Shown here: in pieces, positions 24,830-33,097 of the stretch | Layout of the letters: each line of letters starts with the position of its first letter | How positions within the stretch are numbered: position 1 is the first letter of the stretch | Source of the DNA: Bryobacterales bacterium | GTDB taxonomy: Bacteria > Acidobacteriota > Terriglobia > Bryobacterales > Bryobacteraceae | Direction of reading: 5' to 3' | DNA: 64,000 bases | Assembly: GCA_020851555.1 (NCBI GenBank) | Contig: JADZCM010000038.1 | Coordinates: forward strand, 157,636 to 221,635 | The notes under the pieces: generated by a model | Database searches by the model: none | Told to the model about the DNA's origin: nothing | The model's input: the letters and a program-made list of their open reading frames with translations, nothing else | Translations under genes and position numbers: made by a program

Positions 24830-25500
24830 CCAGCGCCATGCGCAGGGCGGCCAGCGTCAGACCGGCCTCCAGGGTGCGATCCAGCTCCCAGCCGATCAGC
24901 CGGCGCGAATACGCATCCAGGATCACCGCCAGGAACACGAACTCCTCCTGCAGTCGAACGTAGGTGATGTCGGCGACCCACAGTTGATCCACGTCGGTCA
25001 GCACCATCTGTCGAGCCAGGTTCGGATAGACCCGCAGCGCGTGCTCCGAATCGGTGGTCACCACAAACCTTCGACGCCGCACGCACAACAGGTTGTCCTC
25101 GCGCATCAGGCGGGACACCCGCTTGGCATTCACGGTCCAGCCCCGGCGCCGCAGTTCCGCGGTGATGCGCGGCCGGCCGTAACTGGGCATCTCCAGCGCG
25201 ATCCGCTGGATCGCATCCCACAGGTTCATGTCTGGGTCCGGTTCCGGCGGGGCCTCCCGCTGATGGCGGTAGAAGCTGGCCCGGCTCAGATCGGTCCGCT
25301 CGATCATGCGCCCAATGGTCAGTGCGCGCCGTACCTTCATGTCTTCGGCCGCCTTCTCGCAGATCGCACCGTAGATCGCGGATTTCCAGTCAATGCCTGC
25401 AGCATCCGCTGTTCTTCGATGCGCTGCAAGCATCCCTTCAAAAAATCGATCTCCAATGCATGGCGGCCGATCTTCCGCTCCAGTTCTGCGACGCGGCCTC
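24798..25500 (-). pseudogene. IS3 OrfB transposase, C-terminally truncated
   Basis: The integrase-like domain (rve) is recognised in GRPRITAELRRRGWTVNAKRVSRLMRE-type regions and WVADITYVRLQEEFVFLAVILDAYSRRLIGWEL. The first catalytic Asp (ADITYV) is present, but the frame ends just after MALARR, before the HSDRG and E motifs that carry the other two catalytic residues. It cannot be active. Confidence 0.8.
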
Positions 25501-25759
25501 CAACCAGCGGCGGTTTCCCCCGCCCGGAAAGACATCCCCCGGACCCTGGCGGACCTCACGCCGCCACCGATGGAGTACGTTCGGGTTCACTTCCAGCGCC
25601 CGGGCTACCTCCCCGACTGGAATGCCCTGTTCCAGTTGTCGAACCGCCGTCAGCTTGAAATCTCGTGTGAACTGCCTGCGAGACAATCCCATGACTCATT
25701 CTCCCCTTTCGCTGCAAAATGAGTCTTAACTGGTTGTCTCAATTTCGGGGACAAGTCCA
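24825..25759 (-). mobile_element. IS3-family insertion sequence, truncated at its 3' end
   Basis: A remnant in minus orientation. The likely left inverted repeat (GTTGTCTCAATTTCGGGGAC and flank) is at 25733-25759. OrfA begins at 25692. OrfB ends abruptly near 24825 where it meets integrase sequence; no matching right inverted repeat is visible. The missing end suggests a deletion rather than a clean insertion. Confidence 0.78.
25337..25692 (-). pseudogene. IS3 OrfA, HTH protein, frameshifted
   Basis: Starts MGLSRRQFTRDFKLTAVRQLEQG with the helix-turn-helix of IS3 OrfA (VGEVARALEVNPNVLHRWRRE). Near 25517 the reading leaves frame: the expected continuation GRVAELERKIGRHALEIDFL is found in another frame and runs to the TGA at 25337. 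The early position suggests a mutation rather than the programmed shift between OrfA and OrfB. Confidence 0.72.
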
Positions 25760-26027
25760 TAACCCTCACGGCCGCCTCGACCGGATCTGCAGACATGGAT
25801 CGCCGTGTGTACCATCCGGGGTTTCGCCACAAACCGCAATCGCTGCCAACAAGGCGAAGCCGCAACGCCACGGTAATCGGCGTCACCCGCCTAGCAGCAC
25901 CCGTGGCAGCAGTGGCGCGGCGAAACACGCCTTCTCGGGGCTTTGCACGACTGACGGCGAATCGTAGGCAAGTGTCGAGCCCGCAAGGACATACCTAGAC
26001 AAGAGTGACGCCACTTGGCAGCCCCTA

Positions 26028-26079
26028 AACTGGCTTCGAACCAGTAGGCCGGGGGTTCGAGTCCCTCCGGGCGCGCCAC
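26028..26079 (+). repeat. Right attachment site: copy of the 3' half of tRNA-Arg
   Basis: Identical over 52 bases to 21435-21486. It lacks the 5' half of the tRNA, so it is the displaced original 3' end and marks the right island boundary. The 268 bases between the IS end (25759) and this copy hold no gene I can support. Confidence 0.93.
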
Positions 26080-26162
26080 TCGCCATCCCGGCGCAACCGA
26101 CCCGCTTTGCGCCCGCACACAGCGCCGCCGGCCGGCGCGGCAACAACGCCGCCGCCCGATGC

Positions 26163-26168
26163 TATACT
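26163..26168 (+). promoter_or_regulatory. Possible -10 box of the dehydrogenase operon
   Basis: TATACT within GCTATACTGG, 28 bases before the start codon of the dehydrogenase. No clear -35 box. Confidence 0.4.
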
Positions 26169-26195
26169 GGCTCAGGTTTTGGTCCGGAAGACCCT

Positions 26196-27230
26196 ATGAA
26201 AGCGCTCATGAAGTACGCGCCCGGGGACGGGAACGTCGAAATCCGGGAAATTGAAGAACCCGTTTGCGGGGAGAATCAGGTCAAAGTGGAGGTCGCCTTC
26301 TGCGGCGTCTGCGGAACCGACCTGCACGTCATGCGCGACACCTTCCGTAACTACCCGCCCGTCATTCTGGGGCACGAGTTTTCCGGCAGGATCGTGGAAC
26401 GGGGCAGCAAGGTCACCAGCGTGTCGGTAGGCGATGCTGTGACAGTCCTCGGCGCGACCGCGGTCACCTGCGGCCAGTGCACCTTCTGCCGTTCCGGCAA
26501 CTTCATGTTCTGCCGCAACCGCCGGGGAATGGGCCACGGCGTCAACGGCGCGTTCACTCGATACGCGGTGGTGCGGCCGGACCAGGCCTACCGTATCCCG
26601 GAAGGTTTCGCCCTGGACGAGGCGGCGCTCAGCGAACCCTTCGCGGCCGCGCTACAGGCCGTCACCGAGGTGACGCAGGTCCGGCTCGGCGACACCGCGC
26701 TCATCTCAGGGTCCGGTCCCATCGGCCTGCTCTGCCTGAAATTGCTGGTTGCGGAGGGCGTGAAGACCATCGTCGCCGGCGCTGCCGGGGACGGCGCCCG
26801 CCTTGAGTCCGCGCGGGCCATCGGCGCCGCCTGCGTGGTCAACATCGGCGAGCGCAGCCTGGCCGACGCAGTGCGCGACGAAACGGGCGGCGCGGGAGTG
26901 GATGTCGCCTTCGAGTGCGCGGGGCACCCCGATTCCGTGCGCGGCTGCCTGGAGGCCCTCCGCCCCATGGGGCGCTATACGCAGGTCGCCATCTGCGGCC
27001 GCGAGATTCAGTTCCCCATCGACCACATCTTTTATAAGCAACTCACCATGGGCGGCTCGGTTTGCTATACCGCCCGCACTTGGGAGCGACTGATGAAGAT
27101 CTACGCCCAGGGAAGGGTGCGCCTGGGCGATCTCATCTCCGCCAGGCTGCCGCTCGCGGAGTGGCGTACGGCCTTCGATCTGTGCATCGAGAAGAAGGCG
27201 CTGAAAGTACTCCTTTACCCAGAGGCGTAA
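26196..27230 (+). CDS. Zinc-dependent alcohol/polyol dehydrogenase (MDR family)
   Basis: NAD(P)-dependent oxidation of a polyol or sugar alcohol. 344 residues, usual for sorbitol/threonine dehydrogenase-like enzymes. Catalytic zinc ligands are in FCGVCGTDLH (Cys39) and GHEFSG (His60, Glu61). The structural-zinc lobe CGQCTFCRSGNFMFC is intact near 92-106. The Rossmann fold starts with ISGSGPIGLLCLKLL. First gene of a six-gene plus-strand run that continues with the SDR 84 bases later. The substrate is unknown; the neighbours suggest sugar catabolism. Confidence 0.9.
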   Translation: MKALMKYAPGDGNVEIREIEEPVCGENQVKVEVAFCGVCGTDLHVMRDTFRNYPPVILGHEFSGRIVERGSKVTSVSVGDAVTVLGATAVTCGQCTFCRSGNFMFCRNRRGMGHGVNGAFTRYAVVRPDQAYRIPEGFALDEAALSEPFAAALQAVTEVTQVRLGDTALISGSGPIGLLCLKLLVAEGVKTIVAGAAGDGARLESARAIGAACVVNIGERSLADAVRDETGGAGVDVAFECAGHPDSVRGCLEALRPMGRYTQVAICGREIQFPIDHIFYKQLTMGGSVCYTARTWERLMKIYAQGRVRLGDLISARLPLAEWRTAFDLCIEKKALKVLLYPEA

Positions 27231-27314
27231 GATGCTGCTCAGTCGCCGGTGGAAATCGACGGTGGTCAGGGCGGCCACGACCATGATCTATTTGGCACGC
27301 GAGGTGTAACGCAG

Positions 27315-28172
27315 ATGTCATCCGAAAAGAAGTACACTCCCCCCAACGAGATGCCTCCAGCCCCCATTCACAGGGTGCTCGCCGGCCAAAAAGCTCTGGT
27401 AACCGGCGCCAGCAAGGGCCTTGGCGAAGGAATCGCGATCGGCTTCGGCCAGGCCGGGGCCGACGTTCTGGTGAACTACCACGGCGACGAGGAGGGCGCC
27501 AGGCGCACCGCGGCGGCCATCGAGGCGCACGGCGGAAAGGCGGTCATCTTCAAGGCCGACGTTTCCCAAGAAGACGAGGTGAAGGCCATGTTCCAGTACA
27601 TGATCGACACCTTCGGCCGTCTGGACATCTGCGTGTCCAACTCCGGTATCCAGCTCAACGCCCCGCTGGACGAGATGACGCTGTACCAGTGGCAGCGCGT
27701 CATCGACGTGAATCTCACCGGCATGTTCCTGTGCGCGCGGGAGGCCATACGGTTGTTCAAGAAGCAGGGAATTGACCGGCGGATCTCCTACGCCGCGGGC
27801 AAGCTGATCTTCATGAGTTCGGTGCACGACATCATCCCCTGGGAGGGCCACGCCAACTACGCCGCCGCCAAGGGAGGCATCATGCTGCTCATGAAAAGCC
27901 TCGCGCAGGAGGTCGCCCATCTCCGCATTCGGGTGAACGCCATCTCGCCCGGCGCCATCCGCACCCCCATGAATGTGGAGAAGCTGACGTCGCCGGAGAT
28001 CTTCGACTCCGTGCTGCTGCGGCTGATCCCCTGCAAACGCATCGGCGAATCGGAGGACGTGGCGCGGGCCACGGTGTGGCTCGCGTCCGACGAGTCGGAT
28101 TACGTTCACGGCACTACGATCTATATCGACGGTGGCATGACCCTCTACCCCGGGTTCATCGGCGCGGGCTAG
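27315..28172 (+). CDS. Short-chain dehydrogenase/reductase, glucose 1-dehydrogenase-like
   Basis: 285 residues. Cofactor motif ALVTGASKGLGEGIA near 34, NSGI near 117 in place of NAG, then SSVHD with catalytic Ser and NYAAAKGG (Tyr and Lys) near 180-187. The last 20 residues (IYIDGGMTLYPGF) are typical of the glucose dehydrogenase branch. An extension of about 25 residues precedes the fold. ATG at 27315 was chosen; the open frame begins at 27249 without a credible site. Confidence 0.9.
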   Translation: MSSEKKYTPPNEMPPAPIHRVLAGQKALVTGASKGLGEGIAIGFGQAGADVLVNYHGDEEGARRTAAAIEAHGGKAVIFKADVSQEDEVKAMFQYMIDTFGRLDICVSNSGIQLNAPLDEMTLYQWQRVIDVNLTGMFLCAREAIRLFKKQGIDRRISYAAGKLIFMSSVHDIIPWEGHANYAAAKGGIMLLMKSLAQEVAHLRIRVNAISPGAIRTPMNVEKLTSPEIFDSVLLRLIPCKRIGESEDVARATVWLASDESDYVHGTTIYIDGGMTLYPGFIGAG

Positions 28173-28202
28173 TGTCCTCGGGGCGAGGAAGGAGGGGGCG
28201 CT

Positions 28203-29399
28203 ATGCCCAACCAGGAACGGCTGGAGCGGATGCGGCGGGCCATGGAGGCCGGCGGCTTCGATGTGCTCGTTCTTCGCTGGCCGGAGAACGTGCTCTTCCT
28301 CAGCGGCTTCTGGCCCATGATTGGAGCCGCCGCTCTCGTCTTTCCCCGTGAGGGCGAAGCGGTATGCATCCTTCCCCACTGTTACGAAAGCGAGGCGCGG
28401 CCCTTCCTGTGGGAGGCCGGGACCCGCTTCTACCGCTACGGTGTGCTCGATGCCCCCGAACCGCTCTCCGCGCTGCGGGACATCCTGGCCGGGACCGCGC
28501 GGGACAAGCGTTGGAGGAGGATCGGATACGACGGGTCCTTCGCGGCTGTCGCGCCATCCTGGAACAGCGCGGAGATCCTGGTGCCTGCCGCCACTAACGC
28601 CGCGCTGTTGCAGAGCGCCTTCCAGGACGGCGAACTCATCGACGCCTCGCCCATGCTGCACGCCGAGCGGCTCACCAAGACCGCTTACGAGATCTCGAAG
28701 ATCCGCCTGGCGAGCGAGATCTCCTGCCTGGGGCTGGAGGCTTTCGACCAATCCGTAGACGTGGGCATCCCGGGCGTTGAACTCGCGGCGCTGGTCGAGC
28801 ACGCCGTAATGGCGCGCGGCACGGGCAGCCGGGGAGCGCAGCGGGTGAGGGCCTACGCGCAAGTAGCGGTGGGACCCGAGGAGTCCGCCGTGGGCTACCG
28901 GCCGAACGAAGTCTCGACGCTCCGCAAGCTGGAAGGCGGGGACGTGGCGCTGCTGGAACTCGGTGTCGTGGCTGACGGCTACTGGGCCGACCGGACCCGG
29001 GTGAGAATAGCGGGCAAGCCTTCCGGCGATCAGTTGCGCGTCTTCGAAACCGTGCGCAAAGCTCAGGAAGCCGCCGTCGCGGCAATCCGCCCCGGCGTCA
29101 GCGCGGCGGAGGTGGACGAAGCGGCCCGGTCCGTCATTGAGGCTGCCGGGTACGGCGCGTTCTTCCCCCACATCACGGGTCATGGCGTGGGATTCGCCTA
29201 TCACGAAGCCGGGCCGAAGCTGGCTCCAGGCTCCCGGGACCTCCTCCAGGAAGGGATGGTGACGTCGGTTGAACCAGGCGTGTACTTCACGCCCTGCGGA
29301 GGATTCCGGATCGAGGACGACGTGCTGGTGACACGGGATGGCTCCGAGGTCATGGGCCCCTTCCGCACGTCGGTGGGCGCTCCCGATCGAGTAGGATAG
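28203..29399 (+). CDS. M24 family metallopeptidase (Xaa-Pro peptidase-like)
   Basis: 398 residues: an N-terminal creatinase-like domain (1-150) and a C-terminal pita-bread domain. Metal-site motifs: ELGVVADGYWADRTR near 255, ITGHGVGFAYHE near 325, SVEPGVY and RIEDDVLVT. In the first motif the usual first ligand Asp (DLG) is Glu (ELG), so metal geometry may differ or the protein may be a non-peptidase hydrolase such as a creatinase relative. AGGAGGG precedes the ATG. Sits inside a carbohydrate operon, 30 bases after the SDR. Confidence 0.85.
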   Translation: MPNQERLERMRRAMEAGGFDVLVLRWPENVLFLSGFWPMIGAAALVFPREGEAVCILPHCYESEARPFLWEAGTRFYRYGVLDAPEPLSALRDILAGTARDKRWRRIGYDGSFAAVAPSWNSAEILVPAATNAALLQSAFQDGELIDASPMLHAERLTKTAYEISKIRLASEISCLGLEAFDQSVDVGIPGVELAALVEHAVMARGTGSRGAQRVRAYAQVAVGPEESAVGYRPNEVSTLRKLEGGDVALLELGVVADGYWADRTRVRIAGKPSGDQLRVFETVRKAQEAAVAAIRPGVSAAEVDEAARSVIEAAGYGAFFPHITGHGVGFAYHEAGPKLAPGSRDLLQEGMVTSVEPGVYFTPCGGFRIEDDVLVTRDGSEVMGPFRTSVGAPDRVG

Positions 29400-29470
29400 T
29401 GAGCGAGGCGGCCCGCCAGTTACGGGCCGGGCAGCCCGAGGATTCATAGAGTAATGAGGAGGGAATATCG

Positions 29471-31072
29471 GTGTTGACCCCCGTTGAAACAGAGGATCGC
29501 TATTTTATTCCGGAAAGCGGCTACCCGGCCGACCCGGTCAGCGGCGAAGCGCCGCTCAAGTTGAAGTACTTTTCCGGCGGCCAATGGCGGGAATCGAAGA
29601 CCGCGAAGTACATGCCATGCTACAACCCGTCCACCGGCGCGGTCATCGCGTATGCCCCGCAGTGCACGGCGGATGAGGTGGAGTCGGCCATACAGGCTGC
29701 CGTGGATGCGTTTCCCGCGTGGTCGGATACCCCCGTCGGCAAGCGCGTTCAGGTGCTGTTCAGAATGAAGGCGCTGGTGGAGGCGCACCTCGACGAGCTC
29801 ACCCACCTGCTCGCCAAAGAGATGGGCAAGAAGTGGGACGAGGCGATGGGCGACGTGCTCAAGGTGGTCGAGGTGATCGAGTTCGCCTGCGGCGCGCCGC
29901 ACATCATGAAGGGCGAAGCGCTGATGAACGTCTCAGCCGGATACGACACCACGCGCTACAACCATCCGATCGGAGTTTTCGCCGGCATCGCGCCCTGGAA
30001 CTTCCCCGCCATGATCCCGCAGGGCTGGATGGTACCCATCTGTGTGGCGACCGGCAACTGCATGGTGCTGAAGGCCGCCAGTTTCGTGCCCCAGTCGTCC
30101 ATGCGCATCACGGAACTGTGGCGGGAGGCGGGGCTTCCGGCGGGCGTTCTCAACCTGGTCACCACCAGCCGCCACGAGGCGGAGATCCTGCTGCGCCATC
30201 CCGAGATCAAGGGCGTGAGCTTCGTCGGCTCGACCAGCGTCGGGCTGCACATCTACAAAACGGCCGCGGAGCACGGCAAGCGGGTGCAGGCCCTGACCGA
30301 GGCCAAGAATCACGCTCTGGTGCTCCGCGACTGTAACGTGGACCGCACGGCGCGGGGGATCATCAATTCCTTTTGCGGATGCGCCGGCCAGCGCTGCATG
30401 GCGCTCCCGGTGATTGTGGTGGAAAACGCCATCGCGGATGAGTTGATCCCGCTGATCGTGAAGTATGCCGGTGAGCTCAAGCTCGGCGCGGCGTACGAGC
30501 AGTCAACCGGCATGGGCCCGGTGGTAAACCAGGGACACAAGGACTACGTACTGAACTGGATCGAGACCGGCATCCGGGAAGGCGCGGAATTGATTCTCGA
30601 CGGCCGCAAGCCGGAAGTTCCCGCCGGCTGCGAGAAGGGCTTCTATATCGGCCCCACCATCTTCGACCATGTGACCGAGGAGATGTCCGTGGGCCGCGAG
30701 GAGGTTTTCGGTCCGGTGCTGTGCATCAAGCGGGTGGACAGCTTCGAAGAAGGCTTGAAGATCATGAACGACAGCCGCTTTGCCAACGGCTCGGTGATCT
30801 ACACCCAGAGCGGCTACTATGCCCGGAAGTTCGCCAAGGAGACGCACGGCGGCATGGTGGGGATCAACGTGGGCATCCCCGTGCCGGTGGGGATCTTCGG
30901 CTTCACGGGCCAGAAGCAGTCGTTCTTCGGCGACCTGCACATGATGGGACGCGACGGTTTCATCTTCTACACCGAGAGCCGCAGCGTGACGGCGACGTGG
31001 TTCGCCGAGAGCGAGACGCCAGCGGGCAAAGTGGACACCTGGGATGGCACCATGACGCTGCTCTCCAAATAG
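29471..31072 (+). CDS. CoA-acylating methylmalonate-semialdehyde dehydrogenase family (ALDH6/IolA-like)
   Basis: Likely oxidises malonate- or methylmalonate-semialdehyde to acetyl- or propionyl-CoA. 533 residues. NAD-site AGIAPWNFPAMIP near 171, catalytic Cys309 in GCAGQRCMAL, and the family tail QSFFGDLHMMGRDG with YTESRSVTATW near 475-510, which is typical of MmsA/IolA rather than ordinary aldehyde dehydrogenases. GTG start after GGAGGG. Downstream of the M24 gene and 14 bases before the transaldolase, consistent with the end of a sugar or inositol-type pathway. Confidence 0.9.
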   Translation: MLTPVETEDRYFIPESGYPADPVSGEAPLKLKYFSGGQWRESKTAKYMPCYNPSTGAVIAYAPQCTADEVESAIQAAVDAFPAWSDTPVGKRVQVLFRMKALVEAHLDELTHLLAKEMGKKWDEAMGDVLKVVEVIEFACGAPHIMKGEALMNVSAGYDTTRYNHPIGVFAGIAPWNFPAMIPQGWMVPICVATGNCMVLKAASFVPQSSMRITELWREAGLPAGVLNLVTTSRHEAEILLRHPEIKGVSFVGSTSVGLHIYKTAAEHGKRVQALTEAKNHALVLRDCNVDRTARGIINSFCGCAGQRCMALPVIVVENAIADELIPLIVKYAGELKLGAAYEQSTGMGPVVNQGHKDYVLNWIETGIREGAELILDGRKPEVPAGCEKGFYIGPTIFDHVTEEMSVGREEVFGPVLCIKRVDSFEEGLKIMNDSRFANGSVIYTQSGYYARKFAKETHGGMVGINVGIPVPVGIFGFTGQKQSFFGDLHMMGRDGFIFYTESRSVTATWFAESETPAGKVDTWDGTMTLLSK

Positions 31073-31086
31073 ACGGGCGAACGAAA

Positions 31087-32196
31087 ATGAGCGGAGCCAC
31101 CATTTACAAGAGCCGGCTGCACCAGATGACCCAGACCACGCCGACCTGTCTTTGGAACGACTCGGCGGCGATCGGCGAGCTGACCCCGTCCATTGAAGAC
31201 GGAGCGGTGGGGGCGACCTGCAACCCGGTGATCGCCCTCGGCGTGCTTAGGAAGGAGATGCACCTCTGGAAGGACCGCATCCACGAGTTGATCCGGGAAA
31301 TGCCGGCTGCGACGGAGACCGAGATCGGCTGGAGAGTCGTCGAAGAGATGTCGGTCAAGGGCGCGGAACTGCTGAAGCCCATCTTCGACCGGTATAAGGG
31401 CCGCAACGGCCGCTTGTCGATTCAGACGGACCCTCATTTCTACCGGGACCCGCGGGCCATCGTCGAGCAGGCAGTACGCTTCAGCGGGCTGGCGCCGAAC
31501 ATGATCGTGAAGATCCCCGTGACGCGGGCGGGCGTGACGGCTCTGGAGGAGGCCACCTACCTGGGGGTGAGCGTCAATGCGACCGTCTGTTTCACCCTGC
31601 CTCAGTGCCTCGCCGTGGCGGAGGCCGTGGAGCGGGGGTTGGTCAGGCGGGAGAAAGAAGGCAAGGACATCTCCACCATGGGGCCGGTCTGCACCATCAT
31701 GGTGGGACGGCTGGACGACTGGCTGAAGGCGGTCGCGGAGAAGGAGAACATCATCACGGACCCGGTGTGCCTGGAGTGGGCCGGCGTGGCGGTGTTCAAG
31801 AAGACCTATCGCATCTTCCGGGAGCGCGGCTACCGGCTCCGGCTGTTGTCGGCCGCCTTTCGGCATCACCTGCACTGGAGCGAGTTCATCGGCGGCGACG
31901 TGGTGATCTCGCCGCCGTATTCCTGGCAGGTGCGCTTCAACCACAGCGACGTGGAAGTCATGTCCAGAATCGACAAGCCGGTCGCCCCGGCGATCGTCGA
32001 GGAACTGGCCCGGAAGTTCACCGATTTCCGCCGGGCCTACACGGAGGACGGCCTCCCGGTGGATGAGTTCGACGGCTTCGGGGCGACGGCCCGGACGCTG
32101 CGGCAGTTCATCGCCGCGTGCCACGAGCTCTCGGCCCTTATCCGGGATTTCATGATTCCGGACCCGGATAAGCAGCCGGCTGCCGCGAAGAAGTAG
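31087..32196 (+). CDS. Transaldolase-family protein
   Basis: Ketol/aldol transfer on sugar phosphates through a Schiff-base lysine. 369 residues with the family motifs GATCNPVI (42-49), SIQTDPHFYRDP near 111 and NMIVKIPVT with Lys142 as the likely catalytic residue, then NATVCFT. The sequence is diverged from E. coli TalB-type enzymes, so reaction (transaldolase or fructose-6-phosphate aldolase-like) is open. The start at 31087 was chosen because homology begins there; the frame is open far upstream inside the dehydrogenase. Confidence 0.85.
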   Translation: MSGATIYKSRLHQMTQTTPTCLWNDSAAIGELTPSIEDGAVGATCNPVIALGVLRKEMHLWKDRIHELIREMPAATETEIGWRVVEEMSVKGAELLKPIFDRYKGRNGRLSIQTDPHFYRDPRAIVEQAVRFSGLAPNMIVKIPVTRAGVTALEEATYLGVSVNATVCFTLPQCLAVAEAVERGLVRREKEGKDISTMGPVCTIMVGRLDDWLKAVAEKENIITDPVCLEWAGVAVFKKTYRIFRERGYRLRLLSAAFRHHLHWSEFIGGDVVISPPYSWQVRFNHSDVEVMSRIDKPVAPAIVEELARKFTDFRRAYTEDGLPVDEFDGFGATARTLRQFIAACHELSALIRDFMIPDPDKQPAAAKK

Positions 32197-32240
32197 GCGT
32201 CGGACCTGGTAGGGTATCTCTCGAGAATGGAGACGAGACA

Positions 32241-33023
32241 ATGAGCACTACGAGACGTCGGATTCTTCAGACCACCGCTGCCTCGAGCCTTGCGGTTTTG
32301 GGCGGCGCCGGTCTTGGAACGGGAACAGGTGCAGCTCAGTCCCAGAGCGCAGGCAGGAAACGCGTACTGGCCATCCTGGGGGACGCTTATCACTGCGTCG
32401 CCCCGCTCGACCAGGCCTTGCTGGGGAGGCTCAGAAAGAGCGGCTGGGCAGCGACCGTCATCATGGACTACAACGTTCCGTGGGACGACTTCCCCAAGTA
32501 CGACCTGATCATCAACGCCAGAGAAGGACGCGAGTATATCAATTACTACCGGGAACGCGATGGGGATCCTCCCAACAAGGGCGAGGCCCGCTGGATCACG
32601 CCTGCGCAGGAGCAGAAGTACGAGGACTACGTAAACGCCGGTGGCAGGTTTTTTTCCTATCACGACGGCTTCTCTTATCCCAAGGGCAATGGGATCTCCC
32701 GGATAGCCAGGGCCTACTTCATCCGGCACCCCGCCATCGTCGAAATCAAGGTCACGCCCACTGGAAAGATGCCGGAGTTGACCCAGGGCGTCACACCCTT
32801 CACCTGCTCGGATGAAGAGTACGAGGTGGAGATGGATGAGAGCCAGACGTCCGTGTTCATGGAAAGCCACTCCCCTGAACACGGCCGCGCCCCTCAGGGG
32901 TGGGCGCATACCTATGGCAAGGGGAAAGTAGCCGTGTTCATTCCAGGTCACAGCGTTCAGACCATGACTCATCCCATGGTCCGGCGCACGATCGACAACT
33001 GTATCGACTGGCTGCTGAAGTAG
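32241..33023 (+). CDS. Tat-exported ThuA-domain protein
   Basis: 260 residues. A twin-arginine signal (TTRRRILQTTAASSLAVLGG) leads to a ThuA fold (class I amidotransferase-like): VLAILGDAYH, YDLIINAREG, GGRFFSYHDGFSY, HGRAPQGWAHTYGKGKVAVFIPGHSVQTM. Proteins of this group occur next to Gfo/Idh/MocA oxidoreductases and DUF1080 in glycan loci and are thought to act on sugars; the reaction is not established. Ends the operon. Confidence 0.83.
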   Translation: MSTTRRRILQTTAASSLAVLGGAGLGTGTGAAQSQSAGRKRVLAILGDAYHCVAPLDQALLGRLRKSGWAATVIMDYNVPWDDFPKYDLIINAREGREYINYYRERDGDPPNKGEARWITPAQEQKYEDYVNAGGRFFSYHDGFSYPKGNGISRIARAYFIRHPAIVEIKVTPTGKMPELTQGVTPFTCSDEEYEVEMDESQTSVFMESHSPEHGRAPQGWAHTYGKGKVAVFIPGHSVQTMTHPMVRRTIDNCIDWLLK

Positions 33024-33097
33024 CTCTCAGCTTTCAGCGCGCAGCGGCCGGCTGTCAGAGTGGCGCCCGAGGGCCGGCCGTCGTCTGCGGCAGACTC

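Larger units (their letters stand above)
21486..26079. mobile_element. Genomic island integrated in tRNA-Arg
   Basis: A 4.6-kb segment between the 52-bp repeats. Contents, left to right: a three-gene plus-strand operon of unknown proteins with a nuclease-like third gene, two minus-strand unknown genes, the N-terminal remnant of a tyrosine integrase, and a broken IS3 element. Base composition and gene types differ from the housekeeping flanks. No intact integrase remains, so the island is probably fixed or depends on a helper. The flanks (a Gly-rich secreted protein and a dehydrogenase operon) look chromosomal. Confidence 0.88.
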
